64,000 bases of DNA from Pseudomonas sp. SG20056. Lineage in GTDB: Bacteria > Pseudomonadota > Gammaproteobacteria > Pseudomonadales > Pseudomonadaceae. The first letter of the stretch is position 1, and each line of letters opens with the position of its first letter. A program made the translations under genes and the position numbers. The stretch is taken from the NCBI RefSeq assembly GCF_031764535.1, contig NZ_CP134499.1, positions 1,550,001-1,614,000 of the forward strand, in the 5' to 3' direction. The notes under the pieces are model-generated. The model was not told the DNA's origin and did no database searches. It saw only the letters and a list, made by a program, of their open reading frames with translations. This document shows positions 1 to 10,485 of this stretch, piece by piece.

Positions 1-83
1 TGACCACATAAGTTCGGCTAAGTGCCGTTTAGTTATAGACCTGCCGGTTTTCAGGCAAAAGCGCCATGTCGAAAGCCGATTTT

Positions 84-656
84 CTAGGGCAGTACTGCCA
101 GCTGTTCGACCCAGATCAGCTCGCAGGCGCCGTCGCCGGTATCTTCGCGGCTCAGTGAGCTGGTCCAGCGATAGCCATCGTCACCGTCGATCCGCACCAG
201 TTGCCCGCTCAGGCGAATCTGCTGGCCTTCTTTGAGCCCTGCCAGGGTGCTGGCTACTTCAGGGTTGGCGGGTATCAGGTGCATATTGGCGCTGTTGATC
301 TCAATCTGCCGACGCTCGATCGGCAGTTGTTCGGCGCGCCAGAAGTACCAGCGATTGCGCTGGCTGATGCTGATATGGCGCAGCACCTCGGGGTCGGCCA
401 TTGGCCCCCAGCCGAGTGCCAGATCGGTCGGCGAGAGTTTGGCACCGCGGTCGAAGTAGTAGTCTTCGCGGCCCAGAATGCGCGCTTCAAGCTGGAAGCT
501 TTCCAGCCTGCTGACGGTGTGCTCCGCCACGCGCCAGCTGCCGCTGGACAGTGGCGCACTGGGCGGCAGCCCGCTGGGGGTGGGCAACAACATGACCCAC
601 AGCATCCAGAGGCCGAGCAGGCTTGCGGTGATCAGTATCAGGCGACGTATCAGCAT
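84..656 (-). CDS. Hypothetical membrane-anchored protein, 190 aa
   Basis: No family was recognised. The first ~25 residues carry one strong hydrophobic segment (LILITASLLGLWMLWVMLLP) after a short positive start, consistent with an N-terminal anchor or uncleaved signal. The rest (about 165 residues) is soluble and probably periplasmic, ending in a region rich in beta-forming residues. There is no lipobox cysteine and no catalytic motif I can name. It starts at an ATG at 656 and is divergent from the small membrane protein at 761, with about 100 bases between them. Function unknown. Confidence 0.7.
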   Translation of the reverse strand: MLIRRLILITASLLGLWMLWVMLLPTPSGLPPSAPLSSGSWRVAEHTVSRLESFQLEARILGREDYYFDRGAKLSPTDLALGWGPMADPEVLRHISISQRNRWYFWRAEQLPIERRQIEINSANMHLIPANPEVASTLAGLKEGQQIRLSGQLVRIDGDDGYRWTSSLSREDTGDGACELIWVEQLAVLP

Positions 657-760
657 GTCTGGATTCTAGCCGCAGAGGTTGTGAGTCGGCGATCTCGGGG
701 GGTGTTATCCGTGGCGCGGCGGCTTATCCTACGCAGCCTTTTTATCTGCTTGAGTTTCTT

Positions 761-1129
761 ATGTCCCGTTATCTGCCCCTGACTGCTCTGCTGATCGCTG
801 CAGCCCTGTGTCTGGCGCTGAGCTTTGCGCTGCGTTACCAGCTGATGGAAGGCGCGCAATGGGTCGGTCTGTGCGTCGATGATCCGCAGCAGTTGGCCTG
901 CCAGGTACGTGCGAGCCTGGGCTGGTTGATCCACTTCCGGGTCTTGGCTTGGGTTGCGCTGATTTTTGCCTTGTTGGCATTTGTCCTGCCGGGCGCTTGG
1001 GGCAAGCGCCTGGCGGTGCCGGCATTGCTGCTCGCTCTGCCAGCGCTGGTGCTGTACAGCGCCAGCCTGGCGGTATTTGCCGTGGTGTTGGCGTTGCTGC
1101 GCTGGGTGCGCGCGCCGCAAATCGCCTGA
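761..1129 (+). CDS. Small hypothetical integral membrane protein, 122 aa
   Basis: Four hydrophobic segments are visible (about residues 5-25, 48-70, 72-88 and 90-112), with a short polar loop at 28-47 containing two cysteines (CVDD and ACQ) that could face the periplasm. The ATG at 761 follows a T-rich leader without a clear Shine-Dalgarno sequence. The stop directly abuts the convergent GH17 gene ending at 1130, so the two share no terminator space. No known domain recognised; function unknown. Confidence 0.7.
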   Translation: MSRYLPLTALLIAAALCLALSFALRYQLMEGAQWVGLCVDDPQQLACQVRASLGWLIHFRVLAWVALIFALLAFVLPGAWGKRLAVPALLLALPALVLYSASLAVFAVVLALLRWVRAPQIA

Positions 1130-2689
1130 TCAGGCAGTCTGCGCTTTAACCCGCAGGCTGCGCCATAGCGCGGCCACTAGTAGCGCGCAGGTCAGTGCCC
1201 AGCCCAAGGCCTGCCAGTTGCTCAGGGTTTCCTGGTACAGCTGCGGCACAATGCATGCGCCGATCAGCAAGGCGAGCAGGGCGACCTCACGGCGATAACC
1301 GCCCACCGGACGGCATAGATAGACCAGAGCCGGTAGCAACAGTGCGGCGCTGGGGAAGCTGCGGTAGCGCGCATCCACTACCAGCGCCAACATCATCACC
1401 GCACCGGCAAAGCCGCTTAGCGCCAGCCACAGCGCGCCTTTGCTATGCAGCCAGTTGAATAGCCGCGCGCGCCAGCCAGTCTGCTGGCCGAGTAGTAATG
1501 CGGCGTGGGCCAGCACCAGCAGATTCAGTACAAGCAGTGCGCCGGCCCAGAGCCATTCGCCGAGGTAGCGGCTGGTGACCAGCGTCAATTCGGCAAATAG
1601 ACCGATACAGCCGGCGCCCAGCGCCGCCAACAGTGGCAGCAACAATGCTGCACGTGGCGAGTGCGGGCTGCCGGCCAGCAGTAGAGTGGCTGCTGCCAAG
1701 GCCAGGCTGAAAGTCAGCCAGACCGGCCAGTGCGGCAGGTTAGATACGGAGCCGGCGAGGATCGATTTATCCTGGCGATCTGCGTCATACAGGCCCCAGT
1801 AACCGCCCACTGCGCCTTCACTGACGCGTTTCCACGGCTGGTCAAACGCCTCGATCAGGTTGTAGCGCCAGCCATTCTGCTCGGCCATGGCGACAAAGCC
1901 GCGGATGAACTTGGCTTGATTGACCAGGCTCGGCACAGCGGTTTCACGCTGGCGGCCTTCGCTCGGCCAGCCGGTTTCGCCGATCAGAATGTCCTTGGGT
2001 GCATAAGCGTTGCCAAAGGTCTGGCGCACCTCGGCGACTTCATGCAATGCGCTCTCGATGCCGGCGGGGTTGTCTTCCCAGTAAGGCAGCAGGTGGATGG
2101 TGATGAAGTCCACAGCGGGGGCAACTTCCGGGTGCTTGAGCCAGAACTCCCAGACATCGGCATAGGTCACCGGCTGCTCGATCTGCGCCTTGACCTGTTC
2201 GATCAACGCCACCAGTTGCTGTGGGGTGACTTCCTTGCGCAGCAGTGCCTCGTTACCGACGATCACCGCCTGCACGACGTCCGGGTGGGCATTGGCGATT
2301 TTTACCAGGCCAGCGATCTCAACCGCAGTGTCGGCCGGATTGCGGCTGACCCAGGCGCCGACAATCAGTTTCAGGCCATGTTTGCGCGCCATGTTCGGCA
2401 GCTCTTCCAGGCCGGTCACCGAATAGGTACGCAGGCACTCGAAGCGCTCGGCCAGCAATGCCAGATCCGCTTCCATGCGCTCGGGGCGCAGCTGCATGGG
2501 CTGGTCGAAGGGTGATTGGTCTTTGTCGAACGGCGTGTAGGACGCGCACTGCAGCTTGTGTGTGGGCGTTGCGGCATCCGCCAGTTCGACCGGTTGGCCA
2601 ATGCCAAACCACAGGCCGAAAAGCGTCAGCAGGCCAAGCAGGCAGGCAAACATGTAGGGAGCAGCGGGGAAGCGAGAAATAGCAGGCAT
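1130..2689 (-). CDS. Membrane-bound GH17-type beta-glucan glucosyltransferase
   Basis: Residues ~45-320 resemble a glycoside hydrolase family 17 barrel: a region around VIVGNEALLR (acid/base Glu of the NE pair) and ILIGETGWPSEG (nucleophile Glu) are the two expected catalytic motifs, and EAFDQPWK follows. An N-terminal hydrophobic segment (residues ~12-30) and about seven C-terminal membrane segments (~325-515) anchor it, so the catalytic domain should be periplasmic. Proteobacterial enzymes of this architecture are known to be non-Leloir beta-1,3-glucan transferases that remodel beta-glucans rather than simple hydrolases. The length of 519 aa fits. Its exact linkage specificity cannot be read from sequence. 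Confidence 0.85.
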   Translation of the reverse strand: MPAISRFPAAPYMFACLLGLLTLFGLWFGIGQPVELADAATPTHKLQCASYTPFDKDQSPFDQPMQLRPERMEADLALLAERFECLRTYSVTGLEELPNMARKHGLKLIVGAWVSRNPADTAVEIAGLVKIANAHPDVVQAVIVGNEALLRKEVTPQQLVALIEQVKAQIEQPVTYADVWEFWLKHPEVAPAVDFITIHLLPYWEDNPAGIESALHEVAEVRQTFGNAYAPKDILIGETGWPSEGRQRETAVPSLVNQAKFIRGFVAMAEQNGWRYNLIEAFDQPWKRVSEGAVGGYWGLYDADRQDKSILAGSVSNLPHWPVWLTFSLALAAATLLLAGSPHSPRAALLLPLLAALGAGCIGLFAELTLVTSRYLGEWLWAGALLVLNLLVLAHAALLLGQQTGWRARLFNWLHSKGALWLALSGFAGAVMMLALVVDARYRSFPSAALLLPALVYLCRPVGGYRREVALLALLIGACIVPQLYQETLSNWQALGWALTCALLVAALWRSLRVKAQTA

Positions 2690-2795
2690 GATCGGGCGCG
2701 TATGGTGGCTGAGCCGCGCATAGTAGCGGATTGGCTCAGTACCTCGCTGGCTGTTTTTACGCTCTGCTCAAGGGTTTTATCGTAGCCTCAAACAC

Positions 2796-3020
2796 TTATG
2801 CCTGATGATGCAGCCAGGCATGTTTGGGCCGTGCAGCGGCGCCTGTTGCGCGGCCTTCGATACGCTGCCAGACCTTCTCGTGAAAGTAGAAGCCCACCGA
2901 GTTGCACAGCGGTTCGATGGCCGCCACCAGGCCACTGGCCGCGATGCTGCCGGTCAGCGCGTACGTGACGGCAAAAGCGATACAAAAGTGCATCAGGGTA
3001 AAAGTCAGAGTCTTGAGCAT
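2796..3020 (-). CDS. DUF2061 family small membrane protein, 74 aa
   Basis: The protein has two hydrophobic segments (LKTLTFTLMHFCIAFAVTYA and a glycine/alanine-rich second one) and the downstream motif EPLCNSVGFYFHEKVWQRI, which is the signature of the DUF2061 family of unknown function. I chose the ATG at 3020 because GAGGTG lies about 8 bases upstream; the longer frame reaching 3143 runs through AT-rich non-coding sequence. A Fur-like palindrome sits just upstream. Family function is not known; a membrane location is inferred. Confidence 0.8.
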   Translation of the reverse strand: MLKTLTFTLMHFCIAFAVTYALTGSIAASGLVAAIEPLCNSVGFYFHEKVWQRIEGRATGAAARPKHAWLHHQA

Positions 3021-3033
3021 GGTGCACCTCGAG

Positions 3034-3048
3034 TGAGAATTATTCTTC
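3034..3048 (-). promoter_or_regulatory. Possible Fur box upstream of the DUF2061 gene
   Basis: On the minus strand the 15-mer GAAGAATAATTCTCA has 7-1-7 dyad form and matches 10 of 14 fixed positions of the TGATAAT-n-ATTATCA Fur consensus. It lies 14 bases upstream of the chosen start codon, next to the Shine-Dalgarno sequence, which fits repression but leaves little room for a separate promoter. The assignment is by eye only. Confidence 0.35.
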
Positions 3049-3231
3049 ATTGAGGTGCAGCCTAGTTGCTCAAGAGATATTGGTAAAATGTTGCGATTGA
3101 ATGGCTCTAATAGTTTTTGTTGATTTTTCACTGACTGGTCCATGCAGCAGTGAGCAAAAAAATGGCCAATAAAGACTGTCTGGAATGGTTTTAACGTCGC
3201 GCAGGCGGCGCGAAGGGGATGGCAGGCAATA

Positions 3232-3256
3232 AAAAACCCGCACTAGGCGGGTTTTT
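3232..3256 (-). terminator. Intrinsic terminator of the Asn/Pro tRNA operon
   Basis: An AACCCGC/GCGGGTT stem with a short loop is flanked by A and T runs on both sides, so it can work in both directions. It lies downstream of the tRNA remnant and would end transcription of the minus-strand tRNA operon. Confidence 0.8.
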
Positions 3257-3257
3257 A

Positions 3258-3277
3258 CTTTCAAGCAGGCTTGAAAG
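3258..3277. repeat. Perfect 9-bp inverted repeat
   Basis: CTTTCAAGC and GCTTGAAAG are separated by only AG. The element lies between the tRNA-Lys remnant and the terminator. Its two-base loop makes it a poor RNA hairpin and a better cruciform or protein site; its role is unknown. Confidence 0.5.
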
Positions 3278-3309
3278 GGTGCTGCATGTGGCTTTCTGAC
3301 TCATGAGTA

Positions 3310-3352
3310 ATCGGTTAAACACCAACTGCTCTACCAACTGAGCCAACGACCA
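3310..3352 (-). pseudogene. Remnant of a tRNA-Lys gene (5' half only)
   Basis: On the minus strand the acceptor 5' strand (TGGTCGT), the D arm (GGCTCAGTTGGTAGAGC) and a five-pair anticodon stem with loop TGTTTAA are present. The UUU anticodon position suggests tRNA-Lys, but U33 is G and no T arm, TTCGA motif or acceptor 3' strand follows. The homology stops at about 3310, next to the palindrome ACTCATGAGT (3299-3308). It lies 4 bases downstream of tRNA-Pro, where a third tRNA of the operon would be expected. Confidence 0.7.
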
Positions 3353-3356
3353 AAAA

Positions 3357-3433
3357 TGGTCGGGGTAGGGGGATTCGAACTCCCGACATCCTGCTCCCAA
3401 AGCAGGCGCGCTACCGGACTGCGCTATACCCCG
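3357..3433 (-). tRNA. tRNA-Pro (anticodon TGG)
   Basis: The cloverleaf is complete: acceptor CGGGGTA pairs with TACCCCG, the D loop contains AGTCCGGTAG, anticodon loop TTTGGGA reads TGG, the T arm carries GTTCGAATC, and CCA is encoded. The length is 77 nt. It is the second gene of a minus-strand operon after tRNA-Asn. Confidence 0.96.
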
Positions 3434-3442
3434 ATGAACTAC

Positions 3443-3518
3443 TGGCTCCGCGACCTGGACTCGAACCAGGGACCCAATGATTAACAGTCATTTGCTCTAC
3501 CGACTGAGCTATCGCGGA
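3443..3518 (-). tRNA. tRNA-Asn (anticodon GTT)
   Basis: The 76-nt cloverleaf has acceptor TCCGCGA/TCGCGGA, anticodon loop CTGTTAA (GTT), T arm GGTTCGAGTCC and an encoded CCA. It is the first gene of the operon, preceded by a good sigma-70 promoter. Confidence 0.96.
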
Positions 3519-3530
3519 ACAACGGCGCGT

Positions 3531-3558
3531 ATCCTACTGATTAGAAAGGGGAAGTCAA
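3531..3558 (-). promoter_or_regulatory. Sigma-70 promoter of the tRNA-Asn/Pro operon
   Basis: On the minus strand TTGACT (3553-3558) and TAGGAT (3531-3536) are 16 bases apart, followed by a GC-rich discriminator (ACGCGCC) typical of growth-rate-controlled stable RNA promoters. The -35 box lies inside the terminator stem of the upstream aminotransferase gene. Confidence 0.75.
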
Positions 3559-3575
3559 TACCTGATCGACTTCCC
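3548..3575 (-). terminator. Intrinsic terminator of the aminotransferase gene
   Basis: Reading on the minus strand, GGGAAGTC pairs with GACTTCCC across a 10-12 base loop and is followed by CTTTCT. It is located just after the stop codon at 3583 and overlaps the tRNA promoter. Confidence 0.65.
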
Positions 3576-3582
3576 AAGTGAC

Positions 3583-4779
3583 TTAGAGAACTGCAGCGAT
3601 GGCCTGGGTAACCGCTGGCAGGTTGCGCTGGTTCAGCGCGGCCACACAGATGCGGCCGGTGCTGACGGCGTAAATGCCGAATTCGGTTTTCAGGCGCTCG
3701 ACCTGCTCGGCGGTAAGGCCCGAGTAGGAGAACATGCCGCGCTGCTGGGCGACAAAGCCGAAATCGCGTTTGCAGTTCAGGGCCGCCAGTTGCTCGACCA
3801 TGGCCATACGCATACCGCGAATACGCTCGCGCATGCCAGCCAGCTCTTCTTCCCACAGGGCGCGCAGCTCAGGGCTGTTCAGCACGCTGGCGACCACGGT
3901 GGCGCCGTGTGTCGGCGGGTTGGAGTAGTTGGTGCGGATTACGCGCTTGGCTTGCGACAGCACGCGGCCGGCTTCTTCCTGGCTGCCGGTGACGATCGAC
4001 AGTGCGCCGACGCGTTCGCCGTACAGCGAGAAGGATTTGGAGAACGAGCTGGAGACGAAGAACGGGATGCCGGAGGCGGCAAACAGACGCACAGCAAAGG
4101 CGTCCTGCTCAATGCCGTCGCCAAAGCCCTGGTAGGCGATGTCGAGGAACGGCACGTGCTCGCGCTCGCGCAGCACGTCCAATACGGCTTTCCAGTCGTC
4201 CAGCGACAGGTCGACGCCGGTCGGGTTGTGGCAGCAGGCGTGCAGCACGACAACCGAGCGGGCGGGCAGATTCTTCAGGTCTTCAAGCATGCCGGCGCGG
4301 TTGATGCCGTGGCTGGCCGCGTCGTAATAGCGGTAGTTGTGCACCGCGAAACCGGCGGACTCGAACAGCGCTCGGTGGTTTTCCCAGCTCGGGTCACTGA
4401 TGGCGACCACGGTGTTGGGCAGCAGGCGCTTGAGGAAGTCGGCACCGGTTTTCAGTGCACCTGTGCCACCGACGGCTTGAGTGGTGATCACCCGGCCAGC
4501 GGCAATCAGTTCGGAGTCGGCACCCAGCAACAGTTTCTGCACCGCGCTGTCATAGGCGGCAATGCCTTCAATCGGCAGGTAACCACGTGGGGCGTGGGCT
4601 TCAATGCGGGCTTTCTCGGCTTCGGCTACGGCGCGCAGTAATGGGATGCGGCCTTCCTCGTTGTAGTAAACGCCCACGCCAAGGTTGACCTTGGTCGCAC
4701 GGGTATCGGCGTTGAATGCTTCATTGAGACCCAGGATGGGATCGCGCGGAGCCATTTCGACGGCAGAGAACAGACTCAT
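3583..4779 (-). CDS. Aromatic/aspartate aminotransferase (class I, PLP)
   Basis: A 398-aa fold-type I aminotransferase of the AspC/TyrB subgroup, which swaps amino groups between aspartate or aromatic amino acids and 2-oxoglutarate. The PLP Schiff-base lysine is K248 in SSSFSKSFSLYGER; the cofactor-binding HNPTG is at 184-188 and FLDIAYQGF at 211-219. The N-terminal NLGVGVYYNEEGR segment is typical of this subgroup. Full length, cytoplasmic. It is divergent from uvrB and ends in its own terminator. Whether aspartate or aromatic substrates are preferred cannot be decided from sequence, so no gene symbol is given. Confidence 0.93.
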   Translation of the reverse strand: MSLFSAVEMAPRDPILGLNEAFNADTRATKVNLGVGVYYNEEGRIPLLRAVAEAEKARIEAHAPRGYLPIEGIAAYDSAVQKLLLGADSELIAAGRVITTQAVGGTGALKTGADFLKRLLPNTVVAISDPSWENHRALFESAGFAVHNYRYYDAASHGINRAGMLEDLKNLPARSVVVLHACCHNPTGVDLSLDDWKAVLDVLREREHVPFLDIAYQGFGDGIEQDAFAVRLFAASGIPFFVSSSFSKSFSLYGERVGALSIVTGSQEEAGRVLSQAKRVIRTNYSNPPTHGATVVASVLNSPELRALWEEELAGMRERIRGMRMAMVEQLAALNCKRDFGFVAQQRGMFSYSGLTAEQVERLKTEFGIYAVSTGRICVAALNQRNLPAVTQAIAAVL

Positions 4780-4955
4780 GGATGCGGCAGCTCTGAAGAG
4801 GAGAGGTGAGTATCAGGCAACACCCTGCTAGGGGTTGCGTAAGTGGGCCGGTAGTATACCGACGCATAACCTGTGCTGCGACAGCAGGCACACGCTTTTC
4901 ACCGGTTTTGACGTAGGCTTTCAGGCCGCGTCACAGCCGCTTGTCGAGGTTCGTC

Positions 4956-6971
<2,016 letters not shown>

Positions 6972-6980
6972 TTGAGCGAA

Positions 6981-6998
6981 TGTGGGAGGGGCTTGCGA
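6981..6998 (+). repeat. Solitary REP-like fragment
   Basis: TGTGGGAGGGGCTTGCGA matches the head of the Pseudomonas REP family seen as an inverted pair at 18656-18763. It fills the 27-base gap between the convergent uvrB and EamA genes. Confidence 0.6.
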
Positions 6999-7895
6999 TT
7001 AACGTCGGCCGAAGATAATCAGCACTACACCACCAAGGGTGATGCCACAGGCCAGCATCGCCATCAGGCTGAGTCGTTCGCCCAACAGCAGGTAGCCCAG
7101 CAACAACGCCACTATCGGGTTGACGAAGGCGAAGGTCGATACCAGGCTCGGCCGCACCTCGCGCAGCAGCCAGAAATACGCCGGATACACGCCGAGGCTG
7201 ACCGGCAGTATCAGATACGCCAGCCACAGCCAGGCATTGCTGCTTATGGCGCGCAGGTCGAGTGTTTGCCAATCGCCGTGCCACAGGCCGAACAGCGCCA
7301 GCAGCAGTGCACCGATCAGCATCTGCAGGCTCAGCCCCAGCCAGCTGGAGCGAAACGGCGGGCGCTGGCGCATCAGCCAGGCTCCGCCGGCCCAGAGCAG
7401 GGTGGCAAACACCACCAACAGTCCGGCGAACCACTGTTCGATAGAGGCGCTGTGATCCAGGCCGTTGTTCATCAGCAGCACGATGCCGCTACAGGCCAGG
7501 GCCAGGCCGCACATCACCCACAGTGGCGGGCGCTCACCGAGCAGCCATTCCAGCGCCACGCTCCACAGCGGCAGGGTGGTGTAGAGCATCGCCAGCATGC
7601 CGGTGGGCAGGTATTGGTTGGCGTAAATCAGCGCGCCCTGGCCGACGGCAATCAGCGCCAGGCTGCCAATCAGCACGCCGCCCCAGTCGCTGCGCTGCAT
7701 GCGTAGCTGCCCGCTGAACAGCACCCAGGCCAATGCCAGCAGACCGGCAATCGAGAAGCGCAGGCTGCCGATAACGAACGGCGGCACTTCCAGCAGGAGA
7801 AAGTGGTTGGCCAGGTAGGTGGTACCCCAGCCGATATAGATAGTGGCAAAGGCGACGATCAGCAGCAGGCTGCGGGTGCGTGATGGTGTGGGCAT
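6999..7895 (-). CDS. EamA/DMT superfamily transporter
   Basis: About ten hydrophobic segments in two homologous halves, typical of drug/metabolite (EamA) permeases; the first half contains IYIGWGTTYLANHF, characteristic of the family. The ATG at 7895 gives 298 aa and puts the first membrane segment ~10 residues in, as expected; extension to a GTG at 8006 adds a non-membrane Ala/Arg-rich stretch that looks non-coding. Likely exports a small metabolite or amino acid, but the substrate cannot be inferred. Convergent with uvrB. Confidence 0.88.
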   Translation of the reverse strand: MPTPSRTRSLLLIVAFATIYIGWGTTYLANHFLLLEVPPFVIGSLRFSIAGLLALAWVLFSGQLRMQRSDWGGVLIGSLALIAVGQGALIYANQYLPTGMLAMLYTTLPLWSVALEWLLGERPPLWVMCGLALACSGIVLLMNNGLDHSASIEQWFAGLLVVFATLLWAGGAWLMRQRPPFRSSWLGLSLQMLIGALLLALFGLWHGDWQTLDLRAISSNAWLWLAYLILPVSLGVYPAYFWLLREVRPSLVSTFAFVNPIVALLLGYLLLGERLSLMAMLACGITLGGVVLIIFGRR

Positions 7896-8140
7896 GGTGA
7901 TCTGAGTTGGCGAGTCGGCAGGGCGGGTGGCTGAAAAAGCTGCAAGGCCCGCAGTAGAGGCCGCCAGTCTATGCGGGCTGGCGTTGTTGTCCAGCCTGCT
8001 GCGCACTACAGGACAAAGCGTTAACCCTTGGTGGGCGCGGGTGCAGCTGAAATAGCCGCGCTAGCTGGAGCCGGCGGTGGCCAGCCTGTTAATATCGCGG
8101 CCTTGAAAGATTGCCCGTTGCACATTCTCTGAGAGCCGCC

Positions 8141-9622
8141 ATGACCACCGTTCGTACCCGTATCGCGCCGTCGCCCACTGGTGATCCGCACGTAGGCACC
8201 GCCTATATCGCCCTGTTCAACCTGTGCTTTGCCCGTCAGCACGGTGGCGAATTTATCCTGCGTATCGAAGACACGGATCAGTTGCGCTCGACCCGCGAGT
8301 CGGAACAACAGATCTACGACGCTCTGCGCTGGTTGGGTATCGAGTGGAGCGAAGGGCCGGATGTTGGCGGCCCACACGGGCCGTATCGACAGAGTGAGCG
8401 CGGCCATATCTACCAGAAGTACAGTGCCGAACTGGTCGAGAAGGGCCATGCCTTCCACTGCTTCTGCAGTGCCGAACGCCTGGACAAGCTGCGCGCCGAA
8501 CAGATGGAAGCCAAGCAGACGCCGCGTTATGACGGCCACTGCATGCACCTGCCCACCGCTGAAGTACAGCAGCGCCTGGCTGCCGGCGAGCCGAACGTAG
8601 TACGTATGAAAGTGCCGACCGAAGGCGTGTGCGTGGTGCCGGATATGCTGCGTGGCGAAGTAGAGATCCCCTGGGATCGCATGGACATGCAGGTGCTGAT
8701 GAAGACCGATGGCCTGCCGACCTACTTCCTGGCCAACGTGGTCGACGACCATCTGATGGGTATTACCCACGTGTTGCGCGGCGAAGAATGGCTGCCATCG
8801 GCGCCCAAACTGATCCTGCTGTATGAGTACTTCGGCTGGGACAAGCCGCAGCTGTGCTACATGCCGCTGCTGCGTAACCCGGACAAGAGCAAGCTGTCCA
8901 AGCGCAAGAACCCGACCTCAATCACCTTCTACGAGCGCATGGGCTTTCTGCCGCAGGCGATGCTCAACTACCTCGGCCGCATGGGCTGGTCGATGCCGGA
9001 CGAGCGCGAGAAGTTCAGCCTCGACGAGATGGTCGAGCACTTCGACATCAACCGGGTTTCTCTCGGTGGGCCGATCTTCGACTTGGAGAAACTGTCCTGG
9101 CTCAATGGCCAGTGGATGCGCGAGCTGAGCGTCGAAGAATTCGCCGCTGGCGCGCAGAAGTGGGCGTTCAACAGCAACTATTTGATGCAGATTGCACCGC
9201 ATGTGCAGGGCAGGGTGGAAACCTTTAGTCAGATCGCGCCATTGGCCAGCTTCTTCTTTGCTGGCGCACTGGCTCTAGATGCCAAGCTTTTCGAGCACAA
9301 GAAACTCTCGGCCGAGCAGGTGCGTCAGCTGATGCAGCTGATCCTGTGGAAGCTTGAAGCGCTGCGCCAGTGGGAAAAAGACAAGATCACCGGCTGCATC
9401 CAGGCGGTGGTCGAGCACCTTGAGCTGAAACTGCGCGATGCCATGCCGCTGATGTTTGCCGCGGTAACCGGCCAAGCCAGCTCGGTGTCCGTGCTTGATG
9501 CCATGGAAATCCTTGGCCCGGACCTGACTCGCTTCCGTCTGCGTCAGGCCATCGAGCTGCTCGGTGGTGTGTCGAAGAAAGAGAACAAAGAGTGGGAGAA
9601 GCTGCTGGCGGCGATTGCCTAA
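8141..9622 (+). CDS. gltX: Glutamyl-tRNA synthetase
   Basis: Charges tRNA-Glu, and in many proteobacteria is discriminating because a separate GatCAB or GlnRS handles Gln. Class I signatures are intact: HVGT (residues 17-20, the HIGH motif) after PSPTGDP, and KLSKR (251-255). The length of 493 aa matches bacterial GltX. Start chosen at ATG 8141 with GAGAG upstream. It is the gene directly before the tRNA cluster that contains two tRNA-Glu genes, its own substrates; this proximity is also found in P. aeruginosa. Confidence 0.97.
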   Translation: MTTVRTRIAPSPTGDPHVGTAYIALFNLCFARQHGGEFILRIEDTDQLRSTRESEQQIYDALRWLGIEWSEGPDVGGPHGPYRQSERGHIYQKYSAELVEKGHAFHCFCSAERLDKLRAEQMEAKQTPRYDGHCMHLPTAEVQQRLAAGEPNVVRMKVPTEGVCVVPDMLRGEVEIPWDRMDMQVLMKTDGLPTYFLANVVDDHLMGITHVLRGEEWLPSAPKLILLYEYFGWDKPQLCYMPLLRNPDKSKLSKRKNPTSITFYERMGFLPQAMLNYLGRMGWSMPDEREKFSLDEMVEHFDINRVSLGGPIFDLEKLSWLNGQWMRELSVEEFAAGAQKWAFNSNYLMQIAPHVQGRVETFSQIAPLASFFFAGALALDAKLFEHKKLSAEQVRQLMQLILWKLEALRQWEKDKITGCIQAVVEHLELKLRDAMPLMFAAVTGQASSVSVLDAMEILGPDLTRFRLRQAIELLGGVSKKENKEWEKLLAAIA

Positions 9623-9721
9623 GCAGCTGAATGCCCCGTCCGGCCGTCGTTTTGACGCGCCGGGATAGGGTAAGTGGTTGTTCTGTCAGCATAAAGAATG
9701 CTGGTGCAGGTAAAAATTTTG

Positions 9722-9750
9722 TTGACAGGTGTGGGGCGTGCTCTTAACAT
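9722..9750 (+). promoter_or_regulatory. Sigma-70 promoter of the Ala-Glu tRNA cluster
   Basis: TTGACA at 9722-9727 and TAACAT at 9745-9750 are 17 bases apart and are followed by a G+C-rich discriminator (GCGCCCCG), the pattern of stringently controlled stable RNA promoters. The tRNA starts 19 bases after the -10 box. Confidence 0.85.
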
Positions 9751-9768
9751 GCGCCCCGTCCTTGAGAT

Positions 9769-9844
<76 letters not shown>

Positions 9845-9907
9845 TCTTCAAAGCCGCAAGGCTTGCCACAATCAGCTCTCGTAGCTGGTTGGTTGTAGAA
9901 GGGTTAC

Positions 9908-9983
9908 GTCCCCTTCGTCTAGTGGCCTAGGACACCGCCCTTTCACGGCGGTAACAGGGGTTCGAGTCCCCTAGGGGACGCCA
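9908..9983 (+). tRNA. tRNA-Glu (anticodon TTC), copy 1
   Basis: A 76-nt cloverleaf with acceptor GTCCCCT/AGGGGAC, anticodon loop CTTTCAC (TTC), T arm GGTTCGAGTCC and an encoded CCA. Identical to copy 2. Confidence 0.96.
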
Positions 9984-10034
9984 GTTTCAAAAAGCAGTGC
10001 CGATTTGGGCTGTGAGCCGAGAGGCGATAAATCT

Positions 10035-10110
<76 letters not shown>

Positions 10111-10170
10111 ATTTTGCAGTAGAACTGCCACGGGGCCAGCGTAAAGCTGGCCTTGTTTTTCGAAGGTTTC

Positions 10171-10246
10171 GTCCCCTTCGTCTAGTGGCCTAGGACACCG
10201 CCCTTTCACGGCGGTAACAGGGGTTCGAGTCCCCTAGGGGACGCCA
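10171..10246 (+). tRNA. tRNA-Glu (anticodon TTC), copy 2
   Basis: Identical to copy 1, placed 263 bases further on, showing that the Ala-Glu pair was duplicated as a unit. It is followed by two hairpin terminators. Confidence 0.96.
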
Positions 10247-10252
10247 TTTTTG

Positions 10253-10306
10253 CCCGCTTTGCGGGATTTTGAAGGGTCATTCTTTATTGAATGGCCCTTT
10301 TGTTTT
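10253..10306 (+). terminator. Tandem intrinsic terminators after the tRNA cluster
   Basis: The first hairpin is CCCGC-TTT-GCGGG followed by ATTTT (10253-10270). The second is AAGGGTCATT/AATGGCCCTT with one G-T pair and a T-rich tail (10272-10306). Confidence 0.8.
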
Positions 10307-10310
10307 TATG

Positions 10311-10387
10311 GCCTACCATCCCTGGCAGCCACCCTTCGGGTCGTTGCTACGCAACGTTAAAAATCGCTCCCGGCAATTTTTCTACCT
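10311..10387. repeat. Structured dispersed repeat, copy A
   Basis: About 75 bases closely related to 57796-57876. Three hairpins are visible in order: ACCCTTCGGGT, CGTTGC-TAC-GCAACG and AAAAAT(CG)CTCCCGG(CA)ATTTTT. The middle stem differs from copy B by compensatory changes. Like copy B it follows a tRNA cluster and its terminator. Confidence 0.7.
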
Positions 10388-10485
10388 CCTGAAGATTGTC
10401 CCTCCAGCCGATCAGCGGTTGCCGCGCAGGCTTGCTTAATTATATTTCGCCAATAATATTATGGTTGTAATTTTAAGGGGCGAGC

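Noticed and set aside
3310..3352. Functional third tRNA (Lys) of the operon
   Set aside because: T arm, TTCGA motif and 3' acceptor are missing and U33 is mutated, so it cannot fold into a tRNA.
4871..4890. CTGTGCTGCGACAGCAG upstream of uvrB as a LexA box
   Set aside because: CTG and CAG are separated by 8 or 11 bases rather than 10, and the centre is not AT-rich, so it does not fit the CTG-N10-CAG rule.
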